14,936 nt of DNA from Dethiobacter sp. (GCA_018333395.1 JAGXSQ010000096.1:1-14936); one strand, 5' to 3'; shown: positions 1 to 6,485, counted from the first letter of the stretch. The notes: generated from the sequence alone by a model not told the origin. A program made the numbers and translations.

Positions 1-77
1 GCGGGACGATAGCCTTCAACAACACTCACCCATGTTTTTGCGCTTCCACGGCGCTTGACTTTGTCTTTCTTTATCAT
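1..77 (-). CDS. N-terminus of a gene running off the left edge, possibly an IS transposase
   Basis: Only 25 codons are visible, starting at an ATG at 77 and reading MIKKDKVKRRGSAKTWVSVV followed by EGYRP. A GAGGTG ribosome binding site lies five bases upstream and a TGnTATAAT promoter element lies behind that, so the start is well supported. The basic N-terminus leading into a 'V.VVEGYR' strand resembles the opening of IS1634/IS4-type transposases, which often begin with a short basic stretch and a VESYR-like motif. That resemblance is from memory and rests on very little sequence, so the transposase label is tentative. The existence of a gene here is much safer than its identity. Confidence 0.45.
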   Translation of the reverse strand, partial: MIKKDKVKRRGSAKTWVSVVEGYRP

Positions 78-85
78 AAAAACAC

Positions 86-119
86 CTCAATACCATTATA
101 TCATAACTATTTCATAACA
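86..119 (-). promoter_or_regulatory. Promoter of the left-edge gene
   Basis: Read on the minus strand, an extended -10 (TGATATAAT, with TATAAT at about 97-92) stands about 15 bases before the ATG at 77. A weak -35 (TTGTGT) lies 16 bases further upstream. The perfect -10 hexamer with its TGn extension makes this a credible sigma-A promoter despite the poor -35. Confidence 0.55.
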
Positions 120-135
120 CAAGATAAATTGCATA

Positions 136-160
136 AAAAAACGCAGAAACCTGCGTTTTT
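136..160. terminator. Bidirectional intrinsic terminator after secF
   Basis: A short hairpin (ACGCAG, AAAC loop, CTGCGT) is flanked by A-runs on one side and T-runs on the other, giving about ten paired bases in total. Either strand would give a stem followed by a U-tract. On the minus strand it would end secDF transcription before the left-edge gene and its own promoter. Confidence 0.7.
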
Positions 161-216
161 AAAGGGTTTTATTCAGTTCTCCTTGCCTTTTATGCAGTGA
201 TAACTGTAAAAGTCAG

Positions 217-253
217 GTTAAAGCACATTGGTGACCCACCAATGTGCTTTAAT
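217..253. terminator. Perfect 16-bp hairpin just behind secF
   Basis: Bases 218-233 and 237-252 are exact reverse complements around a 3-base loop (arm TTAAAGCACATTGGTG). It begins 18 bases beyond the secF stop codon on the minus strand. The bases following it on the minus strand are only modestly T-rich (AACCTGACTTTT), so it may act as a 3' mRNA-stabilising stem rather than as a terminator. The canonical terminator at 136-160 lies just beyond it. Confidence 0.55.
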
Positions 254-270
254 GACACTCCAGTGCTTAC

Positions 271-1179
271 TTAGGCCGTCTTGGCCCTTATTTTCCGGTT
301 TGCGCCTGCTTCTTTCCAGACCAGCCACAGCGGGCCGGCGATAAAAATGGAGGAGTAGGTGCCAATAACAACGCCGATAACCAAAGCGGCAACGAACGGA
401 CGCAATGTTACCCCGCCAAAAAAGTAAAGTGTCAGAAGAACGAGTAGCGTGGTCAGGGAAGAGTTAAGACAGCGCACGAGCGATTGCCTGATACTTCCAT
501 CCACCACCGCCGCTAGCGTCTCTTTGCGGCGGCTCTTCAGATTTTCGCGAATCCGGTCAAAGATGATAATGGTAGCGTTGATAGAGTAACCGAGCGTAGC
601 CAAAACGGCCGCGATAAACGGCGTATTCACTTCTAGGCGGAAGATATAAAAAAAGGCGATAATAGCCAGGGCGTCATGGAGCAAGGCGATAATAGCAGCT
701 ATAGCAAAGCGAACTTCAAAGCGTATCGCAATATAGAGCACCATCAAAGCGCTGGCCAAGAGTAGCGCCCACAGCGCCTGGCGCTGCAGTTCGCCACCGA
801 CCACCGGCCCTACGTTTTCTACCCGTAAAAGGGCGTCTTCCTCTAGGGCAAAGCGTTCACGGAAAGCGGTAAAGACAGCTTCCTGGCGCTCGGGAGCAAG
901 AAAGGGCGTCCGGATCAGCACTTCCTGTGTTATGCCTTCACCAGGCGCCTCCTGACCGACCTCCTGCAACGAACTGCCCTGCAGGTCAAGAGGCGTGAGG
1001 GTCTCTCTGACTTCCTTGAGCGTAAACTCACGACCTAGGTTAATTTGCAGAAGCGTACCGCCGGTAAAATCAATACCCAGATTTAAAGCCCCAGCAAACA
1101 AAGCAAAAAGGGCCACCAGCATCACAAGCGCAGAAAAAGCGAAAGAATATTTTTTGGCCGCTACAAAGCTAAACTTCAT
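271..1179 (-). CDS. secF: Protein translocase subunit SecF
   Basis: SecF is an inner-membrane partner of SecD. Together they use the proton or sodium motive force to help pull secreted proteins out of the SecYEG channel. The 302-residue length is normal for stand-alone SecF. The first transmembrane segment (about 12-33) is followed by the family motif NLGIDFTGGTLLQI, then an extracytoplasmic domain, then a membrane domain starting near VGPVVGGELQRQAL. The conserved GYSINATIIIFDRIRENLK stretch lies late in the chain, and the protein ends in a basic tail. The ATG is preceded by a purine-rich ribosome binding site (GGGGTGAGAGGG). Only 7 bases separate it from the secD stop, so the two genes are surely co-transcribed. 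Nothing looks broken. Confidence 0.97.
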   Translation of the reverse strand: MKFSFVAAKKYSFAFSALVMLVALFALFAGALNLGIDFTGGTLLQINLGREFTLKEVRETLTPLDLQGSSLQEVGQEAPGEGITQEVLIRTPFLAPERQEAVFTAFRERFALEEDALLRVENVGPVVGGELQRQALWALLLASALMVLYIAIRFEVRFAIAAIIALLHDALAIIAFFYIFRLEVNTPFIAAVLATLGYSINATIIIFDRIRENLKSRRKETLAAVVDGSIRQSLVRCLNSSLTTLLVLLTLYFFGGVTLRPFVAALVIGVVIGTYSSIFIAGPLWLVWKEAGANRKIRAKTA

Positions 1180-1186
1180 TTCCCTC

Positions 1187-2380
1187 TCACCCCTTTACAG
1201 TACTTGCCAGAACGCCCGCTTTGACGCTCTGGCGCAGCAGAAAGCGCGTCAGGACGATAGCTGTTGCCATGCTGGTCAGGACACCGATGCTTAACGTAAC
1301 AGCAAAGCCGCGCACCGGACCAGTGCCGAGCCCAAAAAGTACGGCGGCGGCAAAAAGCGTCGTAACATTGGAGTCCAAGATAGCACGAAAAGCGCGTTCA
1401 AAGCCAGCCTCGATAGCGGTACGCATCACGCGGCCGTTGCGAAGTTCTTCCTTGATGCGCTCAAAAATAACAATGTTAGCGTCCACCGCCATACCGACAG
1501 AAAGGATGATCCCGGCAATACCGGGCAGGGTCAGGACGGCGTTTAGCGCGGCGAGCACAGAAACAACAATGGCAACATAGACAAGCAGCGCCACATTGGC
1601 CACCACGCCCAAAAAGCGGTAATAAATGAGCATAAAGAGCAGTACGAGCAGCAGCCCGGACGCACCGGCACGCAAGCTGCGCTGCAGTGAATCAGCGCCA
1701 AGTGTCGGTCCGACGGCGCGTGTTTCCAGTTCGGTAAGTTCCACCGGCAGCGCGCCAGAGCGCAGCATCAGCGCGATATGGCGCGTCTCTTCTGAGGTCA
1801 TTTGGCCTTCAATAATAGCCCGACCTTCAGTAATGACCGATCGCACTTGCGGGGCCGACACCACTTCTTCATCCAGATGAATGGAAATGACTTGTCCGAT
1901 AAGCTTTTCCGTGGCGGCAGCAAATTTGGTCGTTCCTTCGGCCGTAAATTCAAGACCCACCGCCGGCATGTTATTCTGGTCAAAAGTAGCGTAGGCATCC
2001 CTTAAATCGCCTCCTGTCAGAAGCACCTGCCCCTCCGGGCTGACAAAAGTCAGCATAGCCGTGCGGCCGATAACTTCGCGGGCCGCTTGCTGGTCAGCCA
2101 TGCCGGCCAGCTCAATGCGGACGCGGTCGACTCCCTCCTGTTGGATGACCGGCTCGGCGATGCCGAGCGCATCAATGCGGTTGCGGATGACGGTAATAGC
2201 CCGGTCAATAGCGTCCCTGCCCCCGGCTTCGGAATCCTCCGCCTTCAGCAGCACATAAACGCCGCCGCGCAGGTCCAAGCCAAGGTTAATGGCCCTTATG
2301 GACTGCTGAAACACTGCTACGCTCAAGGCAAGCAGCAGGAAGAGGAGAAGAAAGAGACGGAGACGGTTGTTGGTCTTCAT
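1187..2380 (-). CDS. secD: Protein translocase subunit SecD
   Basis: SecD is the larger half of the SecDF export motor. Its 397 residues match the compact Gram-positive form. An N-terminal membrane anchor (about 7-25) is followed by INLGLDLRGGVYVLL. The P1 domain follows, with AITVIRNRIDALGIAEPVI, and then five further hydrophobic segments. The SVGMAVDANIVIFERIKEE motif contains the Asp expected in the ion-conducting membrane segment. The ATG at 2380 has a strong AAGGAGGT ribosome binding site. No yajC is found upstream. Instead the gene has its own strong promoter and an unusual leader hairpin (separate entries). It is translated ahead of secF in a two-gene operon. Confidence 0.97.
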   Translation of the reverse strand: MKTNNRLRLFLLLFLLLALSVAVFQQSIRAINLGLDLRGGVYVLLKAEDSEAGGRDAIDRAITVIRNRIDALGIAEPVIQQEGVDRVRIELAGMADQQAAREVIGRTAMLTFVSPEGQVLLTGGDLRDAYATFDQNNMPAVGLEFTAEGTTKFAAATEKLIGQVISIHLDEEVVSAPQVRSVITEGRAIIEGQMTSEETRHIALMLRSGALPVELTELETRAVGPTLGADSLQRSLRAGASGLLLVLLFMLIYYRFLGVVANVALLVYVAIVVSVLAALNAVLTLPGIAGIILSVGMAVDANIVIFERIKEELRNGRVMRTAIEAGFERAFRAILDSNVTTLFAAAVLFGLGTGPVRGFAVTLSIGVLTSMATAIVLTRFLLRQSVKAGVLASTVKG

Positions 2381-2430
2381 GCAACAATGACCTCCTTCTG
2401 CCTTACTTAAAAACTACGTCTTTCTGAAAA

Positions 2431-2464
2431 AGGGCGCCTTCCCCTGCGGAAGCAGCCGCGCCCC
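2431..2464 (-). promoter_or_regulatory. Terminator-like hairpin in the secD leader
   Basis: On the minus strand GGGCGC (2463-2458) can pair with GCGCCC (2437-2432). The intervening bases form a smaller CTGC-TTCC-GCAG stem. Five T residues follow directly. The expected transcript start (about 2464-2466) coincides with the base of the stem. It is therefore either an early attenuator for secDF or a 5'-end stem that protects the mRNA. Pairing and position are visible in the sequence; the function is inferred. Confidence 0.5.
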
Positions 2465-2471
2465 AGTGTTT

Positions 2472-2501
2472 ATTATAAGCTTGTTAGCGGGAATTTGTCA
2501 A
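2472..2501 (-). promoter_or_regulatory. Near-consensus sigma-A promoter of secDF
   Basis: The minus strand reads TTGACA (2501-2496), an 18-base spacer and TATAAT (2477-2472), so both hexamers are perfect. Transcription would start near 2465, giving a leader of about 85 bases before the secD ATG. Confidence 0.85.
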
Positions 2502-2600
2502 TTTGCGTTTTTTATCCTTAACCTGTGAACCTACGTCTTTTTTTGATCCTACATAAACTGCCCCCTCAAAAGTAAATCTGTCTTTTTTCTGTCTAAACGC

Positions 2601-2637
2601 AAAACAAAGAGACTGGAGCAGAAACTCCAATCCCTTT
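2601..2637 (-). terminator. Terminator of the tRNA cluster
   Basis: Bases 2606-2618 and 2625-2637 pair over 13 positions (two G-U pairs) around a 6-base loop. On the minus strand this is followed by a T-rich GTTTTG run. It lies 30 bases beyond the last tRNA and ahead of the secD promoter. Confidence 0.75.
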
Positions 2638-2666
2638 ATTTATGAGCATTTTTGAAATTTGCATAT

Positions 2667-2741
2667 TGGAGCGGAAGACGGGATTTGAACCCGCGACCCT
2701 CGCCTTGGCAAGGCGATGCTCTACCGCTGAGCTACTTCCGC
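2667..2741 (-). tRNA. tRNA-Gly (GCC)
   Basis: The minus strand folds as a complete cloverleaf. The acceptor arms are GCGGAAG and CTTCCGC, followed by discriminator T and an encoded CCA. The anticodon loop CTTGCCAAG gives GCC, and the T loop is GGTTCAAATCC. The U discriminator is normal for glycine tRNAs. It is the last of three tRNAs in one transcript. Confidence 0.97.
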
Positions 2742-2742
2742 A

Positions 2743-2818
<76 letters not shown>

Positions 2819-2822
2819 AAAA

Positions 2823-2899
2823 TGGCGGAGCTGACGGGATTCGAACCCGCGGTCTCCGGCGTGACAGGCCGGCATGTTGGGCCGCTACACCACAGCTCC
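2823..2899 (-). tRNA. tRNA-Asp (GTC)
   Basis: Acceptor arms GGAGCTG and CAGCTCC pair, followed by discriminator G (an aspartate identity element) and an encoded CCA. The anticodon loop CCTGTCACG gives GTC. It is the first tRNA of the cluster, 35 bases beyond the rex stop codon. Confidence 0.96.
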
Positions 2900-2916
2900 G
2901 CACACGATACTTGCTC

Positions 2917-2945
2917 AGTATACACGAGTAAGCTCTAAAAGTCAA
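2917..2945 (-). promoter_or_regulatory. tRNA-cluster promoter overlapping the end of rex
   Basis: The minus strand reads TTGACT (2945-2940), a 17-base spacer and TATACT (2922-2917). The -35 box lies inside the last sense codons of rex. The start would fall about 10 bases before the mature end of tRNA-Asp, which is the usual geometry for stable RNA genes. Confidence 0.75.
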
Positions 2946-3603
2946 TATCCTGCTGAGATTTGCCCGGCTGTTGATTCTTGTCATCCATAACGTAATAAAT
3001 CAAACTTTGCAGTTCGTTGGTCAGGTCAGCGTTATGCACATGCACATTTTCCGGCACCTTGAGCTTTGTCGGCGCGAAGTTAAGAATAGCAGTAATGCCG
3101 TTTCTGATCAGATCTTCGACTACCTGCTGAGCAAAATCAGCCGGCACGCTGACCATGGCCACCTTAACCTGATGTTCCTTTATCACGTCAGGCATTTCCT
3201 CTACCGGCCTGATTTTCAGGCCTTCGATCTCCCCGCCTGCTTCAAGCGGGTTGGCGTCAAAGATACCTTTAACTTCCACATAGGGGTTCTTTAGCATGTT
3301 GTAGCGTGTCAGCGCTTTTCCCAACAGCCCGGCACCGACAACAACCAAATTAGTTTGCCTGTCAAGACCAATAATCCGGAGCAGCTTTTCCCGAAGGTAA
3401 CTCGTATTATAACCGGTGCCGCGTGTACCGAAAGCACCAAAGTAAGCTAGGTCTTTACGGATTTGTTCCGCTGTAAAACCAGTTTCCTCGCTGAGGACCC
3501 GGGAGGAAATAATCTCCACATCTCGCCGGATCAGATTATCAAGGATACGCAAATAAACCGGCAGACGCTTAACGACAGATTTAGGAGCACTACGCTTTGA
3601 CAT
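2935..3603 (-). CDS. rex: Redox-sensing transcriptional repressor Rex
   Basis: Rex senses the NADH/NAD+ ratio and represses fermentation, hydrogenase and respiratory genes; NADH releases it from DNA. The 222-residue protein has an N-terminal winged-helix domain (about 1-80, including SEETGFTAEQIRKDLAYFG and GTRGTGY). A Rossmann domain follows, with VVVGAGLLGKAL (dinucleotide loop at about 90-95) and VKGIFDANP. The C-terminal part has the family stretch ILNFAPTKLKVP and the domain-swapping helix NELQSLIYYV. I chose the ATG at 3603 because GGGAGGAAT lies just upstream. An ATG at 3618 is in frame but would place that ribosome binding site inside the gene. A Rex operator in its own leader points to autoregulation. 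Confidence 0.96.
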   Translation of the reverse strand: MSKRSAPKSVVKRLPVYLRILDNLIRRDVEIISSRVLSEETGFTAEQIRKDLAYFGAFGTRGTGYNTSYLREKLLRIIGLDRQTNLVVVGAGLLGKALTRYNMLKNPYVEVKGIFDANPLEAGGEIEGLKIRPVEEMPDVIKEHQVKVAMVSVPADFAQQVVEDLIRNGITAILNFAPTKLKVPENVHVHNADLTNELQSLIYYVMDDKNQQPGKSQQDIDF

Positions 3604-3640
3604 CTTTATTCCTCCCATTATTAGCCCTCTTATTCAGGAG

Positions 3641-3660
3641 AAAAAACCAGCTTCCGCCGG
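3641..3660 (-). promoter_or_regulatory. Short stem plus T6 in the rex leader
   Basis: On the minus strand CCGGC-GGAA-GCTGG forms a 5-bp stem (one G-U) with a GNRA-type loop, followed directly by TTTTTT and then CTCC, about 38 bases before the rex ATG. It has the shape of a weak intrinsic terminator or attenuator. The stem is short, so the call is tentative. Confidence 0.35.
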
Positions 3661-3721
3661 AATGACAGTCCCCATCAAGATTGATGAAAACAGCTCCTAT
3701 AGTCATCGCCTCTGACAGACC

Positions 3722-3737
3722 TGTTATTATTTTAACA
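3722..3737. promoter_or_regulatory. Rex operator in the rex leader
   Basis: The minus strand reads TGTTAAAATAATAACA, an inverted repeat that differs by one base from the clostridial Rex-box core TGTTAA-N4-TTAACA. It sits about 120 bases before the rex start. A plausible promoter (TTTTAC at 3766-3761, 16-base spacer, TAGACT at 3744-3739) would put the transcript start inside the operator, as expected for autorepression. The repeat is visible directly; binding by Rex is inferred from consensus and location. Confidence 0.65.
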
Positions 3738-3751
3738 CAGTCTAGCATATT

Positions 3752-3785
3752 AAAAAACCAGTAAAACAGAGTTTCTGCTGGTTTT
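3752..3785. terminator. Bidirectional terminator between rex and the decayed synthase
   Basis: AAAACCAG and CTGGTTTT pair, with an inner CAGA-AAC-TCTG stem. T-runs stand on the exit side of either strand (TTTTTT on minus, TTTT on plus). On the minus strand it lies 14 bases after the stop of the polyprenyl synthase remnant and would isolate rex from it. Confidence 0.6.
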
Positions 3786-3798
3786 GATCGTCAAACCG

Positions 3799-4073
3799 CT
3801 AATAAAGCCTCTCCAGCATGAAAAGGGCTGCCTTCGCCATCCTTGCGCGGCCAGGGTGCTCCGGTAGCGTCTGCAAGCTTTTTAAGGCTTCGACGACAAG
3901 TTTGCCTGCTTCTTCCCGGGCGTACTCCAGAGAACGGCAATCCCTCAGGGCAGAAGAAACTTGCTGCTGACGGACGTTTCCCTAGTCTGCAAAGCCCGGC
4001 GCAAGCCGTCCTCCAACTCTCTTAGAGGGCGGTGGAGGGGCTCATAAAACAGTTCGCCTTTGCCAATCATCAT
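3799..4073 (-). pseudogene. Remnant of a polyprenyl diphosphate synthase (both ends kept, middle lost)
   Basis: On the minus strand an ATG at 4073 opens a frame reading FYEPLHRPLRELEDGLRRAL, which resembles the first helix of trans-polyprenyl diphosphate synthases. After about 40 codons it meets a stop (TGA at 3947-3945). A second frame, open from just before that point to a TAG at 3799, reads SLEYAREEAGKLVVEALKSL, then QTLPEHPGRARMAKAALFML and ERLY. That is a good match in style to the C-terminal helices of the same family (pattern EYAREEAeelvekAlaaL...LP...LerdY). The roughly 200-residue core with both DDxxD motifs is absent. I read this as a gene with a large internal deletion and a frame change near 3990. 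Family recognition is from memory and should be checked. It cannot make an active synthase. Confidence 0.6.
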
Positions 4074-4094
4074 CACACCACCAACTCACGGCTC

Positions 4095-4123
4095 TTGCTT
4101 TCCTTGGTCGAGCATGGTATCCT
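4095..4123 (+). promoter_or_regulatory. Candidate promoter of the QueG-like gene
   Basis: TTGCTT, a 17-base spacer and TATCCT stand 22 bases before the ATG at 4145. Spacing is ideal and each hexamer keeps four consensus bases. An AGGAG ribosome binding site follows at 4130-4134. Confidence 0.45.
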
Positions 4124-4144
4124 GCGCTTAGGAGCTGATGCCCC

Positions 4145-4855
4145 ATGGAAGGCCATAAAGTCCGTCTAATAAAGGAAGAAATCATTGCTCTCCTTAACAT
4201 GGGTGGAGCCCCACAAGCCGGTGTTGCAGATTTAAGCCTGGTTCCGGCGGCGCTTAAAATGTACGCCGACTCACGGCTGACATGTTTTAGCAGGGCAATT
4301 TCTTTTCTCGTCCCGTTTCCGCGCTCTGTAGTCGCAGAGCTACTAGAAGGCCCTTCTCTCACCTACCTGCACTATTACCGAGCCATCAACACCAAGATTG
4401 ATGACTTAGGGTTGCAAGTAACAGCACTCCTGGAGCGCGACGGGTTCCTAGCTTTTCCCGTACCCTCCTCGCAACGCACCGGAAAACACAAGCTGGAAAG
4501 TATTTTCCCCCACCGTCTGGCCGCCAGACTAGCGGGCCTTGGCTGGATTGGCAAAAGCGGCTGCCTGGTTAATGAGGTCTATGGGCCGCGCTTGCGCCTA
4601 GGCACCGTTCTCTGCAATGCGCCACTCCCACCTGATGGACCGGCAGAAATTCGCTGCGGCGAATGTACCGCCTGCACACAAGCGTGTCCGGCCGGGGCCA
4701 TCAAAGGAAAATTGTTCTCGCCGGAAATCCCGCTGCCTGAGCGTCTGGAGCCAGAACTTTGCCATCGCTACCTTGATCAGATACGAGACCGCTTCGGCAA
4801 GCGTATCTGCGGACTGTGTCTAGCAACCTGCCCCTTTGGTAAGCCGTCTTCATAA
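4145..4855 (+). CDS. QueG-like double [4Fe-4S] cluster protein
   Basis: This 236-residue protein ends in a bacterial ferredoxin-like module. CGECTACTQACP (Cys 171, 174, 177, 181) and CGLCLATCP (Cys 222, 225, 229), with Cys 206 between them, can hold two [4Fe-4S] clusters. Upstream lies HRLAARLAGLGWIGKSGCLV (123-142), the segment that is also highly conserved in epoxyqueuosine reductase. True QueG is about 350-400 residues, has a cobalamin-binding DUF1730 domain and carries an Asp in a VDTGP-like motif before AGLGWIGK. Here that stretch reads HKLESIFPHR and the C-terminal HEAT repeats are missing. A queuosine role is therefore unproven; it may be an electron-transfer or corrinoid-linked reductase of the short family. 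AGGAG precedes the ATG by ten bases. Its last bases overlap the end of mnmM. Confidence 0.85.
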   Translation: MEGHKVRLIKEEIIALLNMGGAPQAGVADLSLVPAALKMYADSRLTCFSRAISFLVPFPRSVVAELLEGPSLTYLHYYRAINTKIDDLGLQVTALLERDGFLAFPVPSSQRTGKHKLESIFPHRLAARLAGLGWIGKSGCLVNEVYGPRLRLGTVLCNAPLPPDGPAEIRCGECTACTQACPAGAIKGKLFSPEIPLPERLEPELCHRYLDQIRDRFGKRICGLCLATCPFGKPSS

Positions 4856-5410
4856 CCTCATAATCGCGATAAGTAGCGGCGGACAGTTTTTCTGGTTAAG
4901 CAAGCGGTATTCCAGAGCGGCGTACTCTTCCTGCGGTAGCGTAGCCGTATAAGCCTGCAAAGCCTCATACTCCGCCATTCCGCCAGCATGACCAGTATAG
5001 ACCACGATGGTTACGGCGCCGCCTTTTTTAAGGTTGGGAAGAAGAGCCCGCAACGCGGCTAAAGTTGTTTCCGGGCGCGTTACTAGGCTGTGGTCACCAC
5101 CGGGAAGATAGCCAAGATTAAACACGGCGGCGTCGGGGGACGCGTCCAGATAAGTGGAGAGTTCACTGTGACTGGCTAAAACTAGACGGACACGTTGCCG
5201 GAGACCTGCCTCCTCCAGTAGTCTACGTGTGTTCTCCACGGCTTTTTCCTGAACGTCCATGGCTAAGACGCGACCGAAAGGGCCTACCAAGTTAGCCAAA
5301 AAAACGGTGTCCTGACCATTGCCACAGGTAGCATCTACAGCATAGCCTCCCGGAGGCAGCGCAGCGGACAGCAGCTCCTGGGCAAAAAACAGCGGTTTTT
5401 TCACCCTCAC
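4850..5410 (-). CDS. mnmM: tRNA (mnm5s2U34) methyltransferase MnmM (YtqB family)
   Basis: This is a 184-186 residue SAM-dependent methyltransferase. The family, formerly called a putative rRNA methylase, includes B. subtilis YtqB/MnmM, which makes the last methylation of mnm5s2U at tRNA wobble position 34. The SAM-binding motif VDATCGNGQDT is at 25-35. The family signatures FNLGYLPGGD (97-106) and YTGHAGG (138-144) follow, and the length is typical. Two GTG starts are possible, at 5410 and 5404. The AGGTGAG upstream is better spaced for 5404, which gives a start of MKKPLFF. It is divergent from the YerB-like gene, with about 60 bases between them and no clear promoter hexamers. It is convergent with the Fe-S gene, the two stops overlapping by six bases. 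Confidence 0.9.
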   Translation of the reverse strand: MRVKKPLFFAQELLSAALPPGGYAVDATCGNGQDTVFLANLVGPFGRVLAMDVQEKAVENTRRLLEEAGLRQRVRLVLASHSELSTYLDASPDAAVFNLGYLPGGDHSLVTRPETTLAALRALLPNLKKGGAVTIVVYTGHAGGMAEYEALQAYTATLPQEEYAALEYRLLNQKNCPPLLIAIMRL

Positions 5411-5466
5411 TCACCTGTTTCCAAAGTCTTTGCCGGCGAACAAAAAGCATCTTGGGAGGAAGGATC

Positions 5467-6474
5467 ATGAAAAAAATTGCCCCTTACATACTAGCCCTGT
5501 TGTTAATTACTGTTGGCTGCGGCAGCGTTCCTCCGACGCCCACGCAGCCGGTTGCCACCGCCCCGGAAAAGCCTGCCGTACCTACCGAACCTTGCCGGTT
5601 CTGTGGACGGGCGATACCGGAAGGAACCGCTCTGGCCCGCCCGTTACTGGTAGCCCTGGATAACGCGCCTCCAGCGAGACCTCAATCGGGTTTGACGCAA
5701 GCCTGCCTCGTTTACGAGGTTCCGGTGGAAGGTGGACTAACTCGCCTGCTGGCCGTCTTCGGCCACCGGTTTTCAGGGGATATCGGGCCAGTGCGCAGTG
5801 TTCGGCCTTCTTTCGCCGTCTTGGCGCTGGAGCACGGCGGGATTTTGGCCTACTGCGGCTCCTCGCCACGCGGAGAGGCCGCTCTGCGTGAACTAAAAAT
5901 AGCTCACATCAACGAGATTTCTAACAGTCAAGGCTATTTCCGCAAACGTGAACGCCGGGCTCCGCATAACCTGTATTCCAATATGGACCGGCTTCTTGCG
6001 GCCGGAGAACGGCTGCGTTACCTGCCTTCAAGGGAACGGGAGCCGATCTTCAGGACAGGCGCTCCACCGAAGCAAGGCGGGGATTCCGCTTTGCAAGTGC
6101 AAATCGCCTATTCCGGAGGTGCCCGCTCCGAGTATGTCTTTGACCAGCAGCGTGGGGTATACCTGCGCTCGCAAAACGGAAAGCCGCACCTTGATGCCGA
6201 AGGAGAACAGTTAGCCGCCAGTAACCTGGTAGTTCAGTTTATCGATATCAAACCGGAAGAACCTGACTCCGAGCGTCTAGACATGTCCCTGATTGGGAGG
6301 GGGAACGGCTACTACTTCACCAACGGGCAGGCTTTCCCTCTGTCCTGGAGAAAAAGGGAGGCTGCAACGCCCACCAGGTATACGGTAAACGGCGTGGATC
6401 TCGTTTTTGCGCCGGGCACAACTTGGATTCACTTGGTTTCCTCAAGTGGTAAGTCCGGCGTCACGTTTGAATAA
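5467..6474 (+). CDS. YerB-like DUF3048 lipoprotein
   Basis: This is a 335-residue secreted lipoprotein. Residues 1-17 form a signal peptide with a basic start and a hydrophobic core, ending in TVG-C18, so Lgt and LspA in this window would process it. A Pro/Thr-rich linker follows. The DUF3048 N-domain starts near RPLLVALDN (58-66). It continues with the hallmark stretches ARPQSGLTQACLVYE, RFSGDIGPVRSVRPSF, and RRAPHNLYSN. The C-domain ends near GKSGVTFE. Homologues include B. subtilis YerB; the function is not established and may concern the cell envelope. An unusual CRFC pair (Cys 43 and 46) stands just before the domain. The start at 5467 is set by GGGAGGAAGG; an in-frame ATG at 5452 lacks such a site. 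Confidence 0.92.
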   Translation: MKKIAPYILALLLITVGCGSVPPTPTQPVATAPEKPAVPTEPCRFCGRAIPEGTALARPLLVALDNAPPARPQSGLTQACLVYEVPVEGGLTRLLAVFGHRFSGDIGPVRSVRPSFAVLALEHGGILAYCGSSPRGEAALRELKIAHINEISNSQGYFRKRERRAPHNLYSNMDRLLAAGERLRYLPSREREPIFRTGAPPKQGGDSALQVQIAYSGGARSEYVFDQQRGVYLRSQNGKPHLDAEGEQLAASNLVVQFIDIKPEEPDSERLDMSLIGRGNGYYFTNGQAFPLSWRKREAATPTRYTVNGVDLVFAPGTTWIHLVSSSGKSGVTFE

Positions 6475-6485
6475 TAACTCTCCTA

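Noticed and set aside
1221..2258. Several long plus-strand frames antisense to secD
   Set aside because: Their translations are Ser/Arg/Thr-rich with no family features and no ribosome binding sites, while secD on the other strand is unmistakable.
4042..4362. Minus-strand frame opposite the start of the Fe-S protein gene
   Set aside because: No recognisable protein features. It overlaps the polyprenyl synthase remnant in another frame and the real plus-strand gene.
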